64,000 bases of DNA from Eucommia ulmoides (lineage: Eukaryota; Streptophyta; Magnoliopsida; Garryales; Eucommiaceae): contig CM028338.1 of NCBI GenBank assembly GCA_016647705.1, forward strand, positions 15,580,740 through 15,644,739. Reading direction: 5' to 3'. This document shows positions 23,876 through 34,677 of the stretch, piece after piece (the first letter of the stretch is position 1; each line of letters starts with the position of its first letter). The notes beneath the pieces were generated by a model. That model was not told the DNA's origin and did no database searches. It worked only from the letters and a program-made list of their open reading frames with translations. Position numbers and translations under genes: made by a program.

Positions 23876-24573
23876 TGTACGTCGAGGATTTCATTGCTTG
23901 CGTATTGACTACTCGCAAGTATACAAGGTCTAGTTTTAATATAGTGATCGTGAGATCAGATATCATTCCACTGGGAATGGTATAATTTAGTTGAATATGG
24001 TGATGGGTATAGTCTTATATTATCCTGAGTTTTCAAGAATTGTTTGTATTCTAATTAATCACTAAGATAAATGACAACTATTAGTTAGTTCTAATTATAT
24101 TAATTACCTAGGTATTGATTTCTTTCACGTAATACATATTTGACTTCGTTTAGTTAGCTATAACGGTGTTTATCTATTCCGATAATCTCTGTATTTATAA
24201 CTCCTCCCCTACCTCTCCCGAGTGTAAGACGGGAGATTACACAACTTCGTGTCAATGAAGAAGTCCCCCTCAATGCCTTAACGACCCTAGGTCGCCCGAG
24301 TTTTGAGCCAACGTTATGGATTGCACACATTCTAACGCCCTCCCGGGTCGTTAGAACGTCGCGTTGTGTTTAACCCTAGTCCGAATCCGGGGTTACCTCT
24401 CCCGAGTGTCAAACCCCATATTCTCGATTTATCAATAAAAGCATAATATCAAGAATACCGGTAAATACAATCGAATTTAGACAAACATCCATTAAAGTAA
24501 CATTAATTCATTCAAACTAACATTTACATGATTTCAACAACACCTAAGTAATGTTTATCTACTACTATATGAT
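23876..24573 (-). repeat. 3' LTR of C, outer fragment
   Basis: Starts TGTACGTCGAGG, as does the 5' LTR at 39988, and runs to the insertion of B after ATGAT (24569-24573). It continues at 30050. Confidence 0.9.
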
Positions 24574-26307
24574 TGATAGGTGTGAAAAACCTATATATTT
24601 TCCAATCCGAATTTGTTAGTTTTAGAATACGTTTATAGTTATTTTTATTATGTTTTAATTAGTTTTTATCTTTTTGTATAAATCAGGTGTGTGGGGCAAA
24701 AAGATAGAAAACTGGAGCGAAAACGATGAGATCGAACCAAAGCGGTTCGAAGTTACGGTGGATAAACAGGCTCGGAGGCTAAAAGATGAAACAGGCCCAC
24801 CACCTAGGTGTCCAGACCACCACCTAGGCGGTGAAGAAGCTGAGAAGAGCAAAATGTTACTGACGGACGACTGCTTAGGCGAAGATTCCATCGCCTAGGC
24901 GGAAATCCAGTAGAAGACGTAGATAGGCTACTAACAGCCGCTTGCCTAGGCAAAGTTTTCTTCCCCTAGGCGAAAATCCAACAGAATGTTCTCCCAGTCC
25001 ACCGCCTATTTCACCGGCTAGGCGATCAGACCAAACCGACCTAACTCCGCCTAGGCGAAGAATCCACCGCCTAGGCGGATTTTTCCTACACAGTTTTGAG
25101 ATAGTTTTAGATATTTTTGAGCAATTTTGGCTATAAATACCCCATCTCCTCCCCCTTGGCCGGTGACTCTCTTGTCCCCTTGGCTTTTTTGTGCCCCTTA
25201 AGCTATATCTAAGGGTATATTTAGGGATTTTAGAGGTGGAGCTGACATCCCGAAGTGGAGAAGACGATGAATCGATCGTTGAGCGTTTTTAGCGAAATAT
25301 CTTCAGACGAGGCTAAGTTCTTCGATTGTTTTTCCTTATTTATTTATCTTAGGATCATGTAAGGATGCTTAGCTCATTATTTTATTGTATATGCGGCTAT
25401 AGCCTCAAGTTAAATATGGATTGTAGTAGGGATTAACACTATATTTATAAATACGTTGTTTGGATGATTTCGGTGTTTTGTTTGTGGATGTTCTTTGTAG
25501 TTTGATTGTATTTATCGTATTGTTTGTTTATCGTGCTTAGTTAGATAGATGGAGAATACAGGATTTTGACAAACCTCGGATTCGGATTAAGGTAAACAAA
25601 TGCCACGATTCTATAACCCGGTCGGGGTTTGAATCGTGGACAATTGATGACGTGGGGCAAGACACACGCTACCTAGGGTCGTTAAGACGTTGAGGGGGAC
25701 TTCTTCGTTGGCTCAAAGTTGCATTATATCCCTCGTCTTACACTCAGGAGAGGTGGTGAGGGAGTTATAAAACAGAGATTGTCGATAGGGTAAATACAAC
25801 GCGACGATCCAATAACCTGGGAGGGAGTTGGATTGTGTGCAATCAATGATGTTGGGCGAGACTCACATTACCTAGGGTCGTTATGACATTGAGGGGGACT
25901 TCTTCATTGGCTCGAAGTCATGTATTCCCCCGTCTTACACTCGGGAGAGGTGGCGGTGGAGTTTACATACCGAGGTTGTCAAATAGGTCGAACATCGTAA
26001 ACGTGAGTAAATCGGAATCGAACACGTATTTGTAAGCACGTTAATCCCTAGGCGATTATTCACCCTAAAACATATTAGCATATTAGTGTAGTTAATTTAT
26101 GTTATATTAGTATTAGTTTAATTAATTAAATACATTTTTTTTCCGCCTAGATAAAATCAAGTCACGACAAATGCGGTATTCGATAGTAATGACCCCAATC
26201 CCTGTGGATACTGGATACAATAACCCGATCTTAACGATCACACTATACTAAAATTTAGACCTCGAATACTTGCGAGTGTAAGTAGCGGCGTATTTTACGC
26301 GCTATCA
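24574..26307 (+). repeat. 5' LTR of B
   Basis: TGATAGGTGTG at the start, GCTATCA at the end. U3 holds the CCTAGG palindrome array (24803-25078) and a TATA box (CTATAAATACCCC, about 25131). R/U5 contains an imperfect 199-bp repeat (CCTAGGGTCGTT at 25672 and 25871). Confidence 0.92.
24803..25078 (+). promoter_or_regulatory. Paired CCTAGG palindrome array in U3 of B
   Basis: CCTAGG or a one-base variant starts at 24803/24823, 24874/24894, 24945/24965, then 25017, and 25050/25070. Paired sites are exactly 20 bp apart and the first three pairs repeat every 71 bp. The best copy is CCGCCTAGGCGG at 25067-25078. The array ends about 50 bp before the TATA box. Confidence 0.75.
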
Positions 26308-26313
26308 AGTTTT

Positions 26314-26331
26314 TGGCGCCATTGCCGGGGA
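26314..26331 (+). other. Primer binding site of B
   Basis: TGGCGCCATTGCCGGGGA, the Athila/tRNA-Asp type site, six bases after the LTR end. A decayed second copy with its own LTR-end-like lead-in (GCTACCAAGTTTT) lies at 26440-26457. Confidence 0.85.
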
Positions 26332-26756
26332 TTGTTTTGATGTTATTGTCGGAGAAACGCGGTAACGGCCAGAGACTTAAGTTTTAGATAGGAGAAGTAA
26401 GTGTATCGTATTCTAGTCCTGTCAATGCTACCAAGTTTTTGGCGCTGTTTCTGGGGATTGGTGATTTCGTTAGTATTGATATTGTGTGTAAATGACTTAA
26501 TTTTACTTTAGGCATTTCTTTGTATATAATTTTTTTTTGTAGTTTTGTTTTTGTTTCCGATACGGGGTACTTGGAAATATTAGATCGACGGGTATTGATG
26601 CATCCATTTTGACAGGATTCCAAGCCGTTTATTGTGCTTGGCCAAGCACATAAGCCGGTGAGGCGTTTCGTTGAAAGATCGAGCCATCCAAAGCAAAATC
26701 TCGCCAATCTTGAGGGCATTCTGAATGTCGGGCCGAGGACATTAAACCACGCGCTT

Positions 26757-26838
26757 CTTGGGAGGCAACCCAAGCAATTCTTTTTTATCCATCCCATCTA
26801 ACTTGATTCGGAGGCGAGATCTTTTCGCCTCCCAGGTA
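26757..26838 (+). ncRNA. Tandem hairpins plus donor-like site in B
   Basis: CTTGGGAGGCAACCCAAG (26757-26774) folds as a 6-bp stem. GGAGGCGA (26810-26817) pairs with TCGCCTCC (26825-26832), directly followed by CAGGTAAGTG, a consensus 5' splice site. The same order occurs in A and D. RNA structure is inferred, not shown. Confidence 0.55.
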
Positions 26839-27587
26839 AGTGTTATAAACACCCTTTGTCAGTATGCTTTAATTCCATATGTTGAATAATGATGATTGGG
26901 TTCGCTGAGGACACTGTCCATTTTGAGTTCGGAAGTGATGTGTAGTATTTAGTATTGTTAGTTTATGTGTTATTGTTTTTCCGTATTGCATGTGTGTTTA
27001 GGTTAGAATGTGTTTATATTTTTGTGTGTTGTTGTTATATGTTGAGTTTTGTGTTCATCTGGGCCGTCACCTGATGATGAAAATTACCCTTGGTTGTTTT
27101 CGAAGTCAAGGGTAATACCTATACATGTGTGATTCTGTGTGCTTGACTATGCTTTTTGGTAAAAATTATTGTAGATCCTAATTTTCATGAGCACATAGAC
27201 TCAATGTATAGTTATTCAATTGATTTGAGGACGATTATCGATTAACCAAATTCATGACATATTAAGGATTCTAGAACTTGATTGAGGGAAAGCTTGAGGC
27301 AAAATCCTAGGCGAGGTAGTTCAGGAGACGTGATTTAGGCATTCTCTTTGTCGCTTGAGCCTTTTTAAGCCTACCTTGTTACATGTTTATCCTTCGTTAC
27401 CCTGTCGAAACCTAAATGCAAATTCAATTCAGAACACATAAACTAATACCCTGGCCAGTTGATCATTTTTCAAACCTATATCGCTGAATTTAAAGGCACA
27501 TTTGAGTGAATCAAGTTAGCCATTGCAAAGGCTTCTTGATGTGAGCGGTTGGGTTTACGGCGAACTTCTAATTGGTTCAGTATTTGA

Positions 27588-27781
27588 GTACTCACTTGTC
27601 ATTTTTCATTTGTATTTCACACACCCCTTTAATTGTAACAATCAAATAAGTTTGGGGGTGTGTTTGTTGAAAAGAAAAGAAAAAAAAAATAATAAAAGAG
27701 AAAAAAAAAATAATAATAATAAAAAAAATCAATGAAATGTAAATATGGTTTTTATTTCCGTTTCTTTTGACAAGTGAGTAC
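27588..27781 (+). ncRNA. Two-tier inverted repeat in B
   Basis: Outer arms GTACTCACTTGTCA (27588-27601) and TGACAAGTGAGTAC (27768-27781) are perfect complements. Inner arms are CACACCCC (27620-27627) and GGGGTGTG (27655-27662). Also found in A, C and D at the same distance from the 3' LTR. Confidence 0.6.
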
Positions 27782-28366
27782 GTTGGTCTTAAATGCATGT
27801 TCGGGATTGTTTCCAATCTTTCTATGGGGATTCGAGAGTGAATGTGCCAAGCGTTGAGCCTTGGGTAACGTTAAGTTAACAACGTTAATTCATTTTCTAT
27901 TCCAAATTACCCTTGGCCAAATATACCAAAAACCGAACCAAGTCCTAATGATCTTCATGAACTACTAAACCTACATTAGTGGACAGTAGACCCCAATCAA
28001 GCCTATGGAAATCTTAGTCCTTTACGGTCTAAGTCATGAATTTTGTTGGGAGATAATACAATCCGATCGTTGTATAGTTATATTATTGAGTCTTGCACTA
28101 ACACGTTTACAGGATCTAGAATAGCGTTCACCATTATTGCATGTCGAAATTCTAGAACAATACATGCCATGTGTTACCGCCTGAACTCGAAATAATTGGC
28201 GGTTGTTGAGGGAAAAATAAATAGACCATTAGAAGAAGTCAAAACTCACATGTTATTATGTTTAGATTGTTTTTAGGTTGTTTGTTAATTATTTCGGTTT
28301 GTATTTTTTTCATTTTAGTGTGTGTGTTTGGCTCGAGGACTCGCCAAATTCTGAGTTTGGGGGTAT

Positions 28367-30044
28367 TGATAGGTGTGAAAAACCTATCTATTTCCAATTC
28401 GAATTTGTTAGTTTTTGAATACGTTTATAGTTATTTTTATTATGCTTTAATTAGTTTTTTTTCTTTTGGTATAAATCAGGTGTGTGGGGCAAAAAGATAG
28501 GAAATTAGAGCGAAAACGATGAGATCGAACCAAAGCGGTTCGAAGTTACGGTGGATAAACAGGCTTGGAGGCTGAAAGATAAAACAGGCCCACCGCCTAG
28601 GCAGTGAAAAAGCTAAGAAGAGAAAAATGTTACTGACAGACGACCGCCTAGGTGAAGATTCCACTGCCTAGGCAGAAATCCAGCAGAAGACGCATATGGG
28701 TTACTGACAGCTGCTCGCCTAGGCGAAGTTTTCTTCACCTAGGCAGAAATCCAACAGAATGTTCTCCCAGTCCACCGCCTATTTCACCGCCTAGGCGATT
28801 AGACCGAACCGACCTAACTCCGCTTAGGCAAAGAATCCACCGCCTAGGCGGATTTGCCCTGCACAGTCTTGAGATATTTTGGTTATAAATACCCCCTCTC
28901 CTCCCCTTAGCCGGTGACTCTCTTGCCCCCTTGGATTTTTGAGCCCCTTAGGCTATATCTAAGGGTATATTTATGGATTTTAGGGGTAGAGCTCACATCC
29001 CTAAGTGGAAAAGACGGCGAATCGATCGTTGAGCGTTCTTAGCGATTTATCTTCGGATGAGGCTAAGTTCTTAGATTGTTTTTCCTTATTTCTTTATCTT
29101 AGGATCATGTGAGCATGTTTAGCTCGTTATGTTATTGTATATGTGGCTATGGCCTCGAGTTAAATATGGATTGTAGTAGGGATTAACACTATATTTATAA
29201 ATACGTTGTTTTGATGATTTCGGTGTTTCGTTTATGGATGTTCTTCGTAGTTTGATTGTATTTATCGTATTGTTTGTTTATCATGCTTAGTTAGATAAAT
29301 GGAGAATACGGGATTTTGACAAACCTCATATTCGGATTAAGGTAAACAAACGCCACGATTCTATAACCCGGTCGGGGTTTGAATCGTGGACAATCGATGA
29401 CGTGGGGCAAGACACATGCTACCTAGGGTCGTTAAGACGTTGAGGGGGACTTCTTCGTTGGCTCGAAGTTTCATTATATCCCTCGTCTTACAATTGGGAG
29501 AGGTGGCGAGAGAGTTTTAGAATGGAGATTGTTGATAGGGCAACGCGAGGATCCGATAACCCGGGTGGGAGTTGGATTGTGTGCAATCAATGACGCTGGG
29601 CGAAACTCACATGACCTAAGGTCGTTAAGACATTGAGGGGGACTTCTTCATTGGCTCAAAGTCATGTATTCCCCAATCTTACACTCGGGAGAGTTGGCGG
29701 TGGAGTTTACGTACCGAGGTTGTCAAATAGGTCGAACATCGTAAACGTGAGTAAATCGGAATCGAACACGTATTTGTAAATACGTTAATCCCTAGGCGAT
29801 TCTTCACCCTAAAACATATTGGCATATTAGTGTAGTTAATTTAGGTTATATTAGTATTAGTTTAATTAATTAAATACATTCATTTTTTGCCTAGATAAAA
29901 TTAGGTCACGACAAACGCGGTATTCGATAGTAACGACACCAATCCCTGTGGATATGATAACCTGATCTTAACAATCATACTATACTAAAACTTAGACCTC
30001 GTATACTTACAAGTGTAAGTAGCGGCGTATTTTACACGCTACCA
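28367..30044 (+). repeat. 3' LTR of B
   Basis: Aligns with 24574-26307. About ten differences are visible in the first 150 bases by eye, so the insertion is not recent. The palindrome array and TATA box are conserved at about 28590-28853 and 28880. Confidence 0.92.
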
Positions 30045-30049
30045 ATGAT

Positions 30050-30856
30050 CTTAGTTATATACCATACAAAACAAGAGTGATTCAACATCATTAGATATGG
30101 AAAAGTAATTACAAAGATAAAAACAAGAGAAGAACGATCAAATCTGAGAGTAAAACAGTCCACTATTGCTAAAGATCACTCCACAAATTATTCATCTTTG
30201 CCCAAATGATGAACCTTCTCCTTGATCTCTCAAAGATGGCTTAAGAACACTATATTATGGTTATGAACCTTTTACAAAAACTTTCAGACGTGGGAAAGGG
30301 ATATTTATAGGCCTAAGGTTTCAAAAAGATCTAAAAATATCTTTTTTGTCTGAACAGAGATTTCCACCTAGGTGGTAGTTCCTTTGCCTAGGCGGAGGTT
30401 AAGTTGGTTTGAAATCCGCCTAGGTGGTGGTTTTTTTGGCCTAGGCAGAAGGCTAACATCATACATTCTGACTGATTTTCACCTAGGCGATAGTTTCTTC
30501 GCCTAGGCGGATGGCTGCACTCCAACTCTCTGACAGTTCTCCGCCTAGGCGGAGTTTCAGCATTCCAACTCTCTGACATAATTCTGCCTAGGCGGAATTT
30601 CAGCATCCCAACTCTCTAACGGAACTCTGTCTAGGCGGTGGTTACTTCGCCTAGGCGGAGGTTCTGCTAGTCTTGAAACCTTATTTTTTTCATATTTTGT
30701 TTACCGTTTACACACTATTTCGCTCGGTTTATCAATTGTTCATGTCCCTACACCTTATTTAAATAAAAACAACTAAAACGCAATTAAAACATTAATAAAA
30801 ACACTCGAAAATTGACAAATTCAGTTTGGAAGTAGATAGGAATTTCAAACCTATCA
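30050..30856 (-). repeat. 3' LTR of C, inner fragment
   Basis: Continues from 24573 after removal of B and ends with CCTATCA at 30856, next to the purine tract (TTTGAGGGTATT on the minus strand). A TATA box on the minus strand lies at about 30308. Confidence 0.9.
30364..30660 (-). promoter_or_regulatory. CCTAGG palindrome array, 3' LTR of C
   Basis: Ten sites of the CCGCCTAGGCGG type, several as pairs 20-21 bp apart (starts 30367/30388, 30419/30440, 30482/30502). It lies upstream of the TATA box in the minus direction. Two more units than in the 5' LTR of the same element. Confidence 0.7.
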
Positions 30857-32444
30857 AATACCCTCAAACTTGGAATTTTACTAGTTCTCGAGCAAAACAC
30901 CCTAACACTAAATAAAACTAACTACACTAATTAGCTAATTTCTAAACTAAAAATAAATAAACATTAATAAATAAGAAGTAAAAACTTGTGAGATTCAAGT
31001 TCAATCCAAGAAATAATGTGGTTTTTCCCTCAACAACCCATAATCAGATCAAGTTAAGGAATAACACACACCACGTGGTATTCTAGAATTTCAACACTCA
31101 ATATCAGTTAAAACCATTCTAGATCCATTTGAAATGTGTGTGTGTAAGAACTCAGATGTATAACTAATCAAACACCGAATTGGATTATTCAATAAATAAG
31201 GTCATGACTTAAACTTTTAGAAGATTCAGGAAAGCCATATGCTTGACTGGGCTCAATTATCCACTAATGTAGGTTCGGACAATCACAAAGATCAATAGGG
31301 CTTGGTTTGGCTTTGGAGAACGACCAAGGGTATCGTTGGAATAGAAAACAGAAACTCGTTATAATTTAACGATACCCAAGGCACAAACGCTTGTCGCTAA
31401 ATCTCTCTCGTAACCCCCTAACTTTGAAAATACAATCCTGAACAAGATTTAATAAACTTGTAGTCACTTTTCACAACAACAGAAATTAAAAACTATAAGC
31501 ACATAGTTTTTTTTTTTTTTTTGTACACCCCCAAACTTATTCGAATTTGTACAATTTTAGGGGTGTGCAAATAAAACTAAAAATTGACAAGTGAATACGC
31601 TTATACTTAACCAAAAATATTTCGTCCGAAACCTCGATCGCTCACTTCAAGTTAGCATAAACTAATGCTACTTGATTTCACTCAATTTTGACTTTTATCC
31701 TTAGCTACAATGGTTTTGAAAGATTTAATTGGCTAAAGTATAGAAACAAGTTCAGAATTGAAAAGTTTATGGGCTTTGACAGGGGGAACGAGGGAATAAA
31801 TTTTCCGGTTAGCTTCAAAAGGTTCAAGCGATAAACATGGAGGCTTGTATCATGCATCCGGAATTACCTCACCTATAATTTCGCCTCAAGTCTCCCCCAA
31901 TCAAGTTATAGATTTCTCATTTTTTTCATGAACTTATTACTAAATAATCGGTGTCAAATCATTCAACTAATTATACAATGAGTCTATGCGATCGTGCGAT
32001 TTAGGATCAAAATAATTTTTACCTAATCGACATGCTAAGCACACAAAACACACATGAATGGAATTACCCCCGACCTCAATGTACAATTAGGGGATAATTT
32101 TCATTATCGGGACATGGTTCAAATGAACTCAAAAACTCAACATGCACATACAACTACGTTCATTAACATATCTACTCTAATTCTAAAAACTAACATACAT
32201 ATACTAATGAGACATTACACATGCATAACTAATCATTACACATGCACAACAAAAAATTCTAAATTTAACAAAAGCTAAAACTTTAATACAGTTATAAACA
32301 AAAATTTGTACACAAAAATTTTTGTCCTTCATCATTCACATCACAAAAAATATTCATCCTTCATATCTCAAAAAGAATAGAAAATACATGCTTAATACCC
32401 CCAAACTTGAACGAGGCAGTGTCCTCACTGCCTAGTGTACTGAT
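30857..32444 (-). other. 3' non-coding region of C with two-tier inverted repeat
   Basis: Includes outer arms at 31460-31473 and 31585-31598 (12 of 14 complementary) and inner arms ACACCCC (31525-31531) and GGGGTGT (31560-31566). No coding domain was found. Position relative to the 3' LTR equals that in A, B and D. Confidence 0.6.
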
Positions 32445-33418
32445 CCAGAAAAATCCCCATGCGAGAAAAAATATTTTGAAGATGGCTCATGCCGGATCGG
32501 AGATCATGGATATCTCGAGAAATCTGATTTAGTTGGTGGCGGCGAGTTGTGGGTGGTGGTGCCTCCAACGGGCCTACTTCTTCCTCGTCATGACCCTCCT
32601 CTCCCTCAACTTCCTACTCAGCTGGGTCTAATGCTCATCCCTTCCACAATCGGGTAATCATAGCATGATCGAGTGGACGTATAGGGGGGGCAAGGGCTAT
32701 TCTCTGTGATGGGTACTTCGTCTTGTGTGAATAGCATAGTCAGGAATGAGGGAAAATGAAGACCAACCTTCGTCGTTCAGGCCGCATGAAGTATCAAAGA
32801 GTAGATATGCCAACCGACATTGATGGGCATCTCCTTATAGATTCCATATAACATATAAGCCCGCTCCTTGGAAACATCTGAAAAGTAGGATGTGGGAAGC
32901 AAATTCCCGCATATGAAATAATGCCATATCTTCAGATACCGCACCGGAAAGATAGCCTGACCCTGCCATGTTTCTTTCCATGCTATGTTGCCCATGGTCA
33001 GACCTCAGATCACAGTAGTCATCATTAGCATGGGAGCTTCAGACAAATCCTGCGCGACGTCCGGCCTCGTCAAACCCAGCAGATCATTAAAGTGCTCCGC
33101 ACTGAACACGATTAGCTGGTTTTGGACCTTTGTTTGGTAGCCAGTGGCCTCAGTAATATTAGCATAGAATTCTCGTACCAAGGCCAACTCACTTGGTTGG
33201 GGTGAAGCGCAGAATTTCTCCCATCCTCGGTTCTGTATGACAGTGCTGAAATCTTCTGGGAGGTCTTCCAAAGGTCCGAACCCCCGTTGACGAATGCCAG
33301 CGTGTTTGTTCTCATATTTTTTGAAGTGTTCTACTACTGTCTTGGATACAAATCTAGACAAATCGTAATCTGTGGCTTCTTCTGTGCGTGGCTATTTTGC
33401 TGCACGACGCTTTGCCAT
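32445..33418 (-). pseudogene. Third ORF of C, Athila env-position protein
   Basis: Reads leftward from ATG at 33418 with a basic start (MAKRRAAK). It resembles the 'putative plant transposon protein' domain common in Athila elements: DLSRFVSKTVVEHFKKY, RGWEKFC, LVREFYANITEA, then NLLPTSYFSDVSKERAYMLYGI and INVGWHIY. Stops interrupt it (TAG after AAK, TGA at about 33003 and 32777) but the frame remains the same to about 32640; a frameshift follows. No signal peptide, membrane segment or cleavage site is visible, so calling it an envelope protein is not supported. A likely spliced leader (donor at 33814, acceptor at 33424) and its own palindrome array lie upstream. Confidence 0.65.
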
Positions 33419-33423
33419 TTTTC

Positions 33424-33814
33424 CTATCAATCCAATTCACAACACAAGCCATAACAATAACAATAGAACACAACAAATCAACTCATTTTCAACGAACACA
33501 CATTGGCATTATAACAACCGCATACCAACTAAAACCGCATCACAATAATTTCGCAATATAGCATACCAACCAAAACCAAATCAACAATAAATTCGCAATG
33601 TAGCCCAAAATAAACCATTCCCATAGTGTATATACACATAAACATGATAATCTTCACAAAAAATCAACCCTAAAACCCTAAGAACATGAAAAATGTGAAA
33701 CTAGGGATTGAAGGGTTTTGCGTTCTTTCCAAATCCAAGGATTTTTTGAAATAAATATGCAAATCAAGCAAATATTTCAACAATGAAATGAAAAATAGGA
33801 TCATACACACTTAC
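33424..33814 (-). other. Predicted leader intron before third ORF of C
   Basis: On the minus strand a consensus donor (GTAAGTGTG from 33814) and an acceptor (TTGATAG ending 33424) enclose 391 T-rich bases. The predicted ATG lies five bases after the acceptor. Confidence 0.5.
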
Positions 33815-34064
33815 TTGTTGAAAAAATTTGGTCCAATCGCTTGAAGATATTTCGCACTGTTCACCCCTTAAACCCTAGATTTCTGAAAATGGGGGAAAGA
33901 ATCCGACTTGTGGAGAGAGATTGTTGGTGGAAATTCACGTTTTTCTCAAATGAATGATGATTTTTAAAGTGTGGAATGGTGAAGTTGGGAGGTTTTAGAA
34001 ATTTTTAAGGGAGAAGAGCCGTTTTGCGAGTGGGAAATGTTCTCTTTTAAAAACTGGTCTGACG

Positions 34065-34330
34065 CGAATTCGCTTAGGCAGTGGTTTTTCCGCCAAGGTG
34101 AAGTAGTGCTTTTTTGTTTAAAGACCTTTCTAACGTTTATTCTCCTAGGCGATGGTTTCTCTACCTAGGCGAAGTTACGTCAGTATGAAAAACATTAGGT
34201 TCTGATGCTAATCCGCCCAGGCAGTGGTTTTTTTCGCCGAGGCGAAGTTACATCAGTGTGAAAAACCCAGCCTACTGCCCTTTTTCCACCTAGGCGGTGG
34301 TTTTTCCGCCTAGGCGATGGATTTCATGCT
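34065..34330 (-). promoter_or_regulatory. Internal palindrome array before third ORF of C
   Basis: Eight sites of the CCGCCTAGGCGG type, including a pair starting 34289/34309 (20 bp). This is the same array type as in the LTR of C, but inside the element, upstream of the third ORF. A weak TATA-like TTTTTAAAAG follows about 30 bp downstream. Confidence 0.6.
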
Positions 34331-34677
34331 CATTTTGGCTAGATTTCTTCAAGTTTTCACAACTTTTCTCCACACCACTTACTTCCACTTCGTAACTTAA
34401 ACGATTTTTAGCATGCAATTCAACCCTAAGTTTTTATCCTCATTAGTTCACCACAAAAAATATTCTGAGATCAATATGATCTCTAAAAAGTAATTTATAC
34501 AAAAGGTGGGAATGCTCGTTACCCTTGACGACATATCAAAAGATTTTGCTTGATTTAACGCCCCTAGTTGGACGTTTATGAATTCCGGTTTTAGCCTTCA
34601 ATGAGGGAGATGTTCTCTACAACTCGCTCTTCGTCTTTGAAGTAGTGCTTGATCCGCTCCCCGTTGACTCGAAAAGT

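Larger units (their letters stand above)
26308..28366 (+). other. Interior of B, structured non-coding sequence
   Basis: Holds two primer-site-like sequences, two hairpins with a splice-donor-like site (26757-26838), a two-tier inverted repeat (27588-27781) and a polypurine tract ending at the 3' LTR (GAGTTTGGGGGTAT, 28353-28366). Only a vestige of coding sequence precedes the first hairpin. Confidence 0.75.
24574..30044 (+). mobile_element. Element B: Athila-type non-autonomous LTR element
   Basis: 5,471 bp bounded by ATGAT at 24569-24573 and 30045-30049, inside the 3' LTR of C. LTRs of 1,734 and 1,678 bp begin TGATAGG and end CTATCA/CTACCA. The interior is 2,059 bp with an Athila primer site and a polypurine tract and no gag or pol. 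The empty site is preserved in the other LTR of C near 40680. By nesting it is younger than C, which is younger than A. Confidence 0.93.

Noticed and set aside
24803-25078. Regular palindromic repeats as a CRISPR array
   Set aside because: Plant nuclear DNA; units are diverged, lie inside LTR promoters, and no cas genes exist.
32445-33418. Third ORF of C as a viral envelope glycoprotein
   Set aside because: No signal peptide, membrane segment or cleavage site; the sequence matches a plant transposon-associated domain instead.
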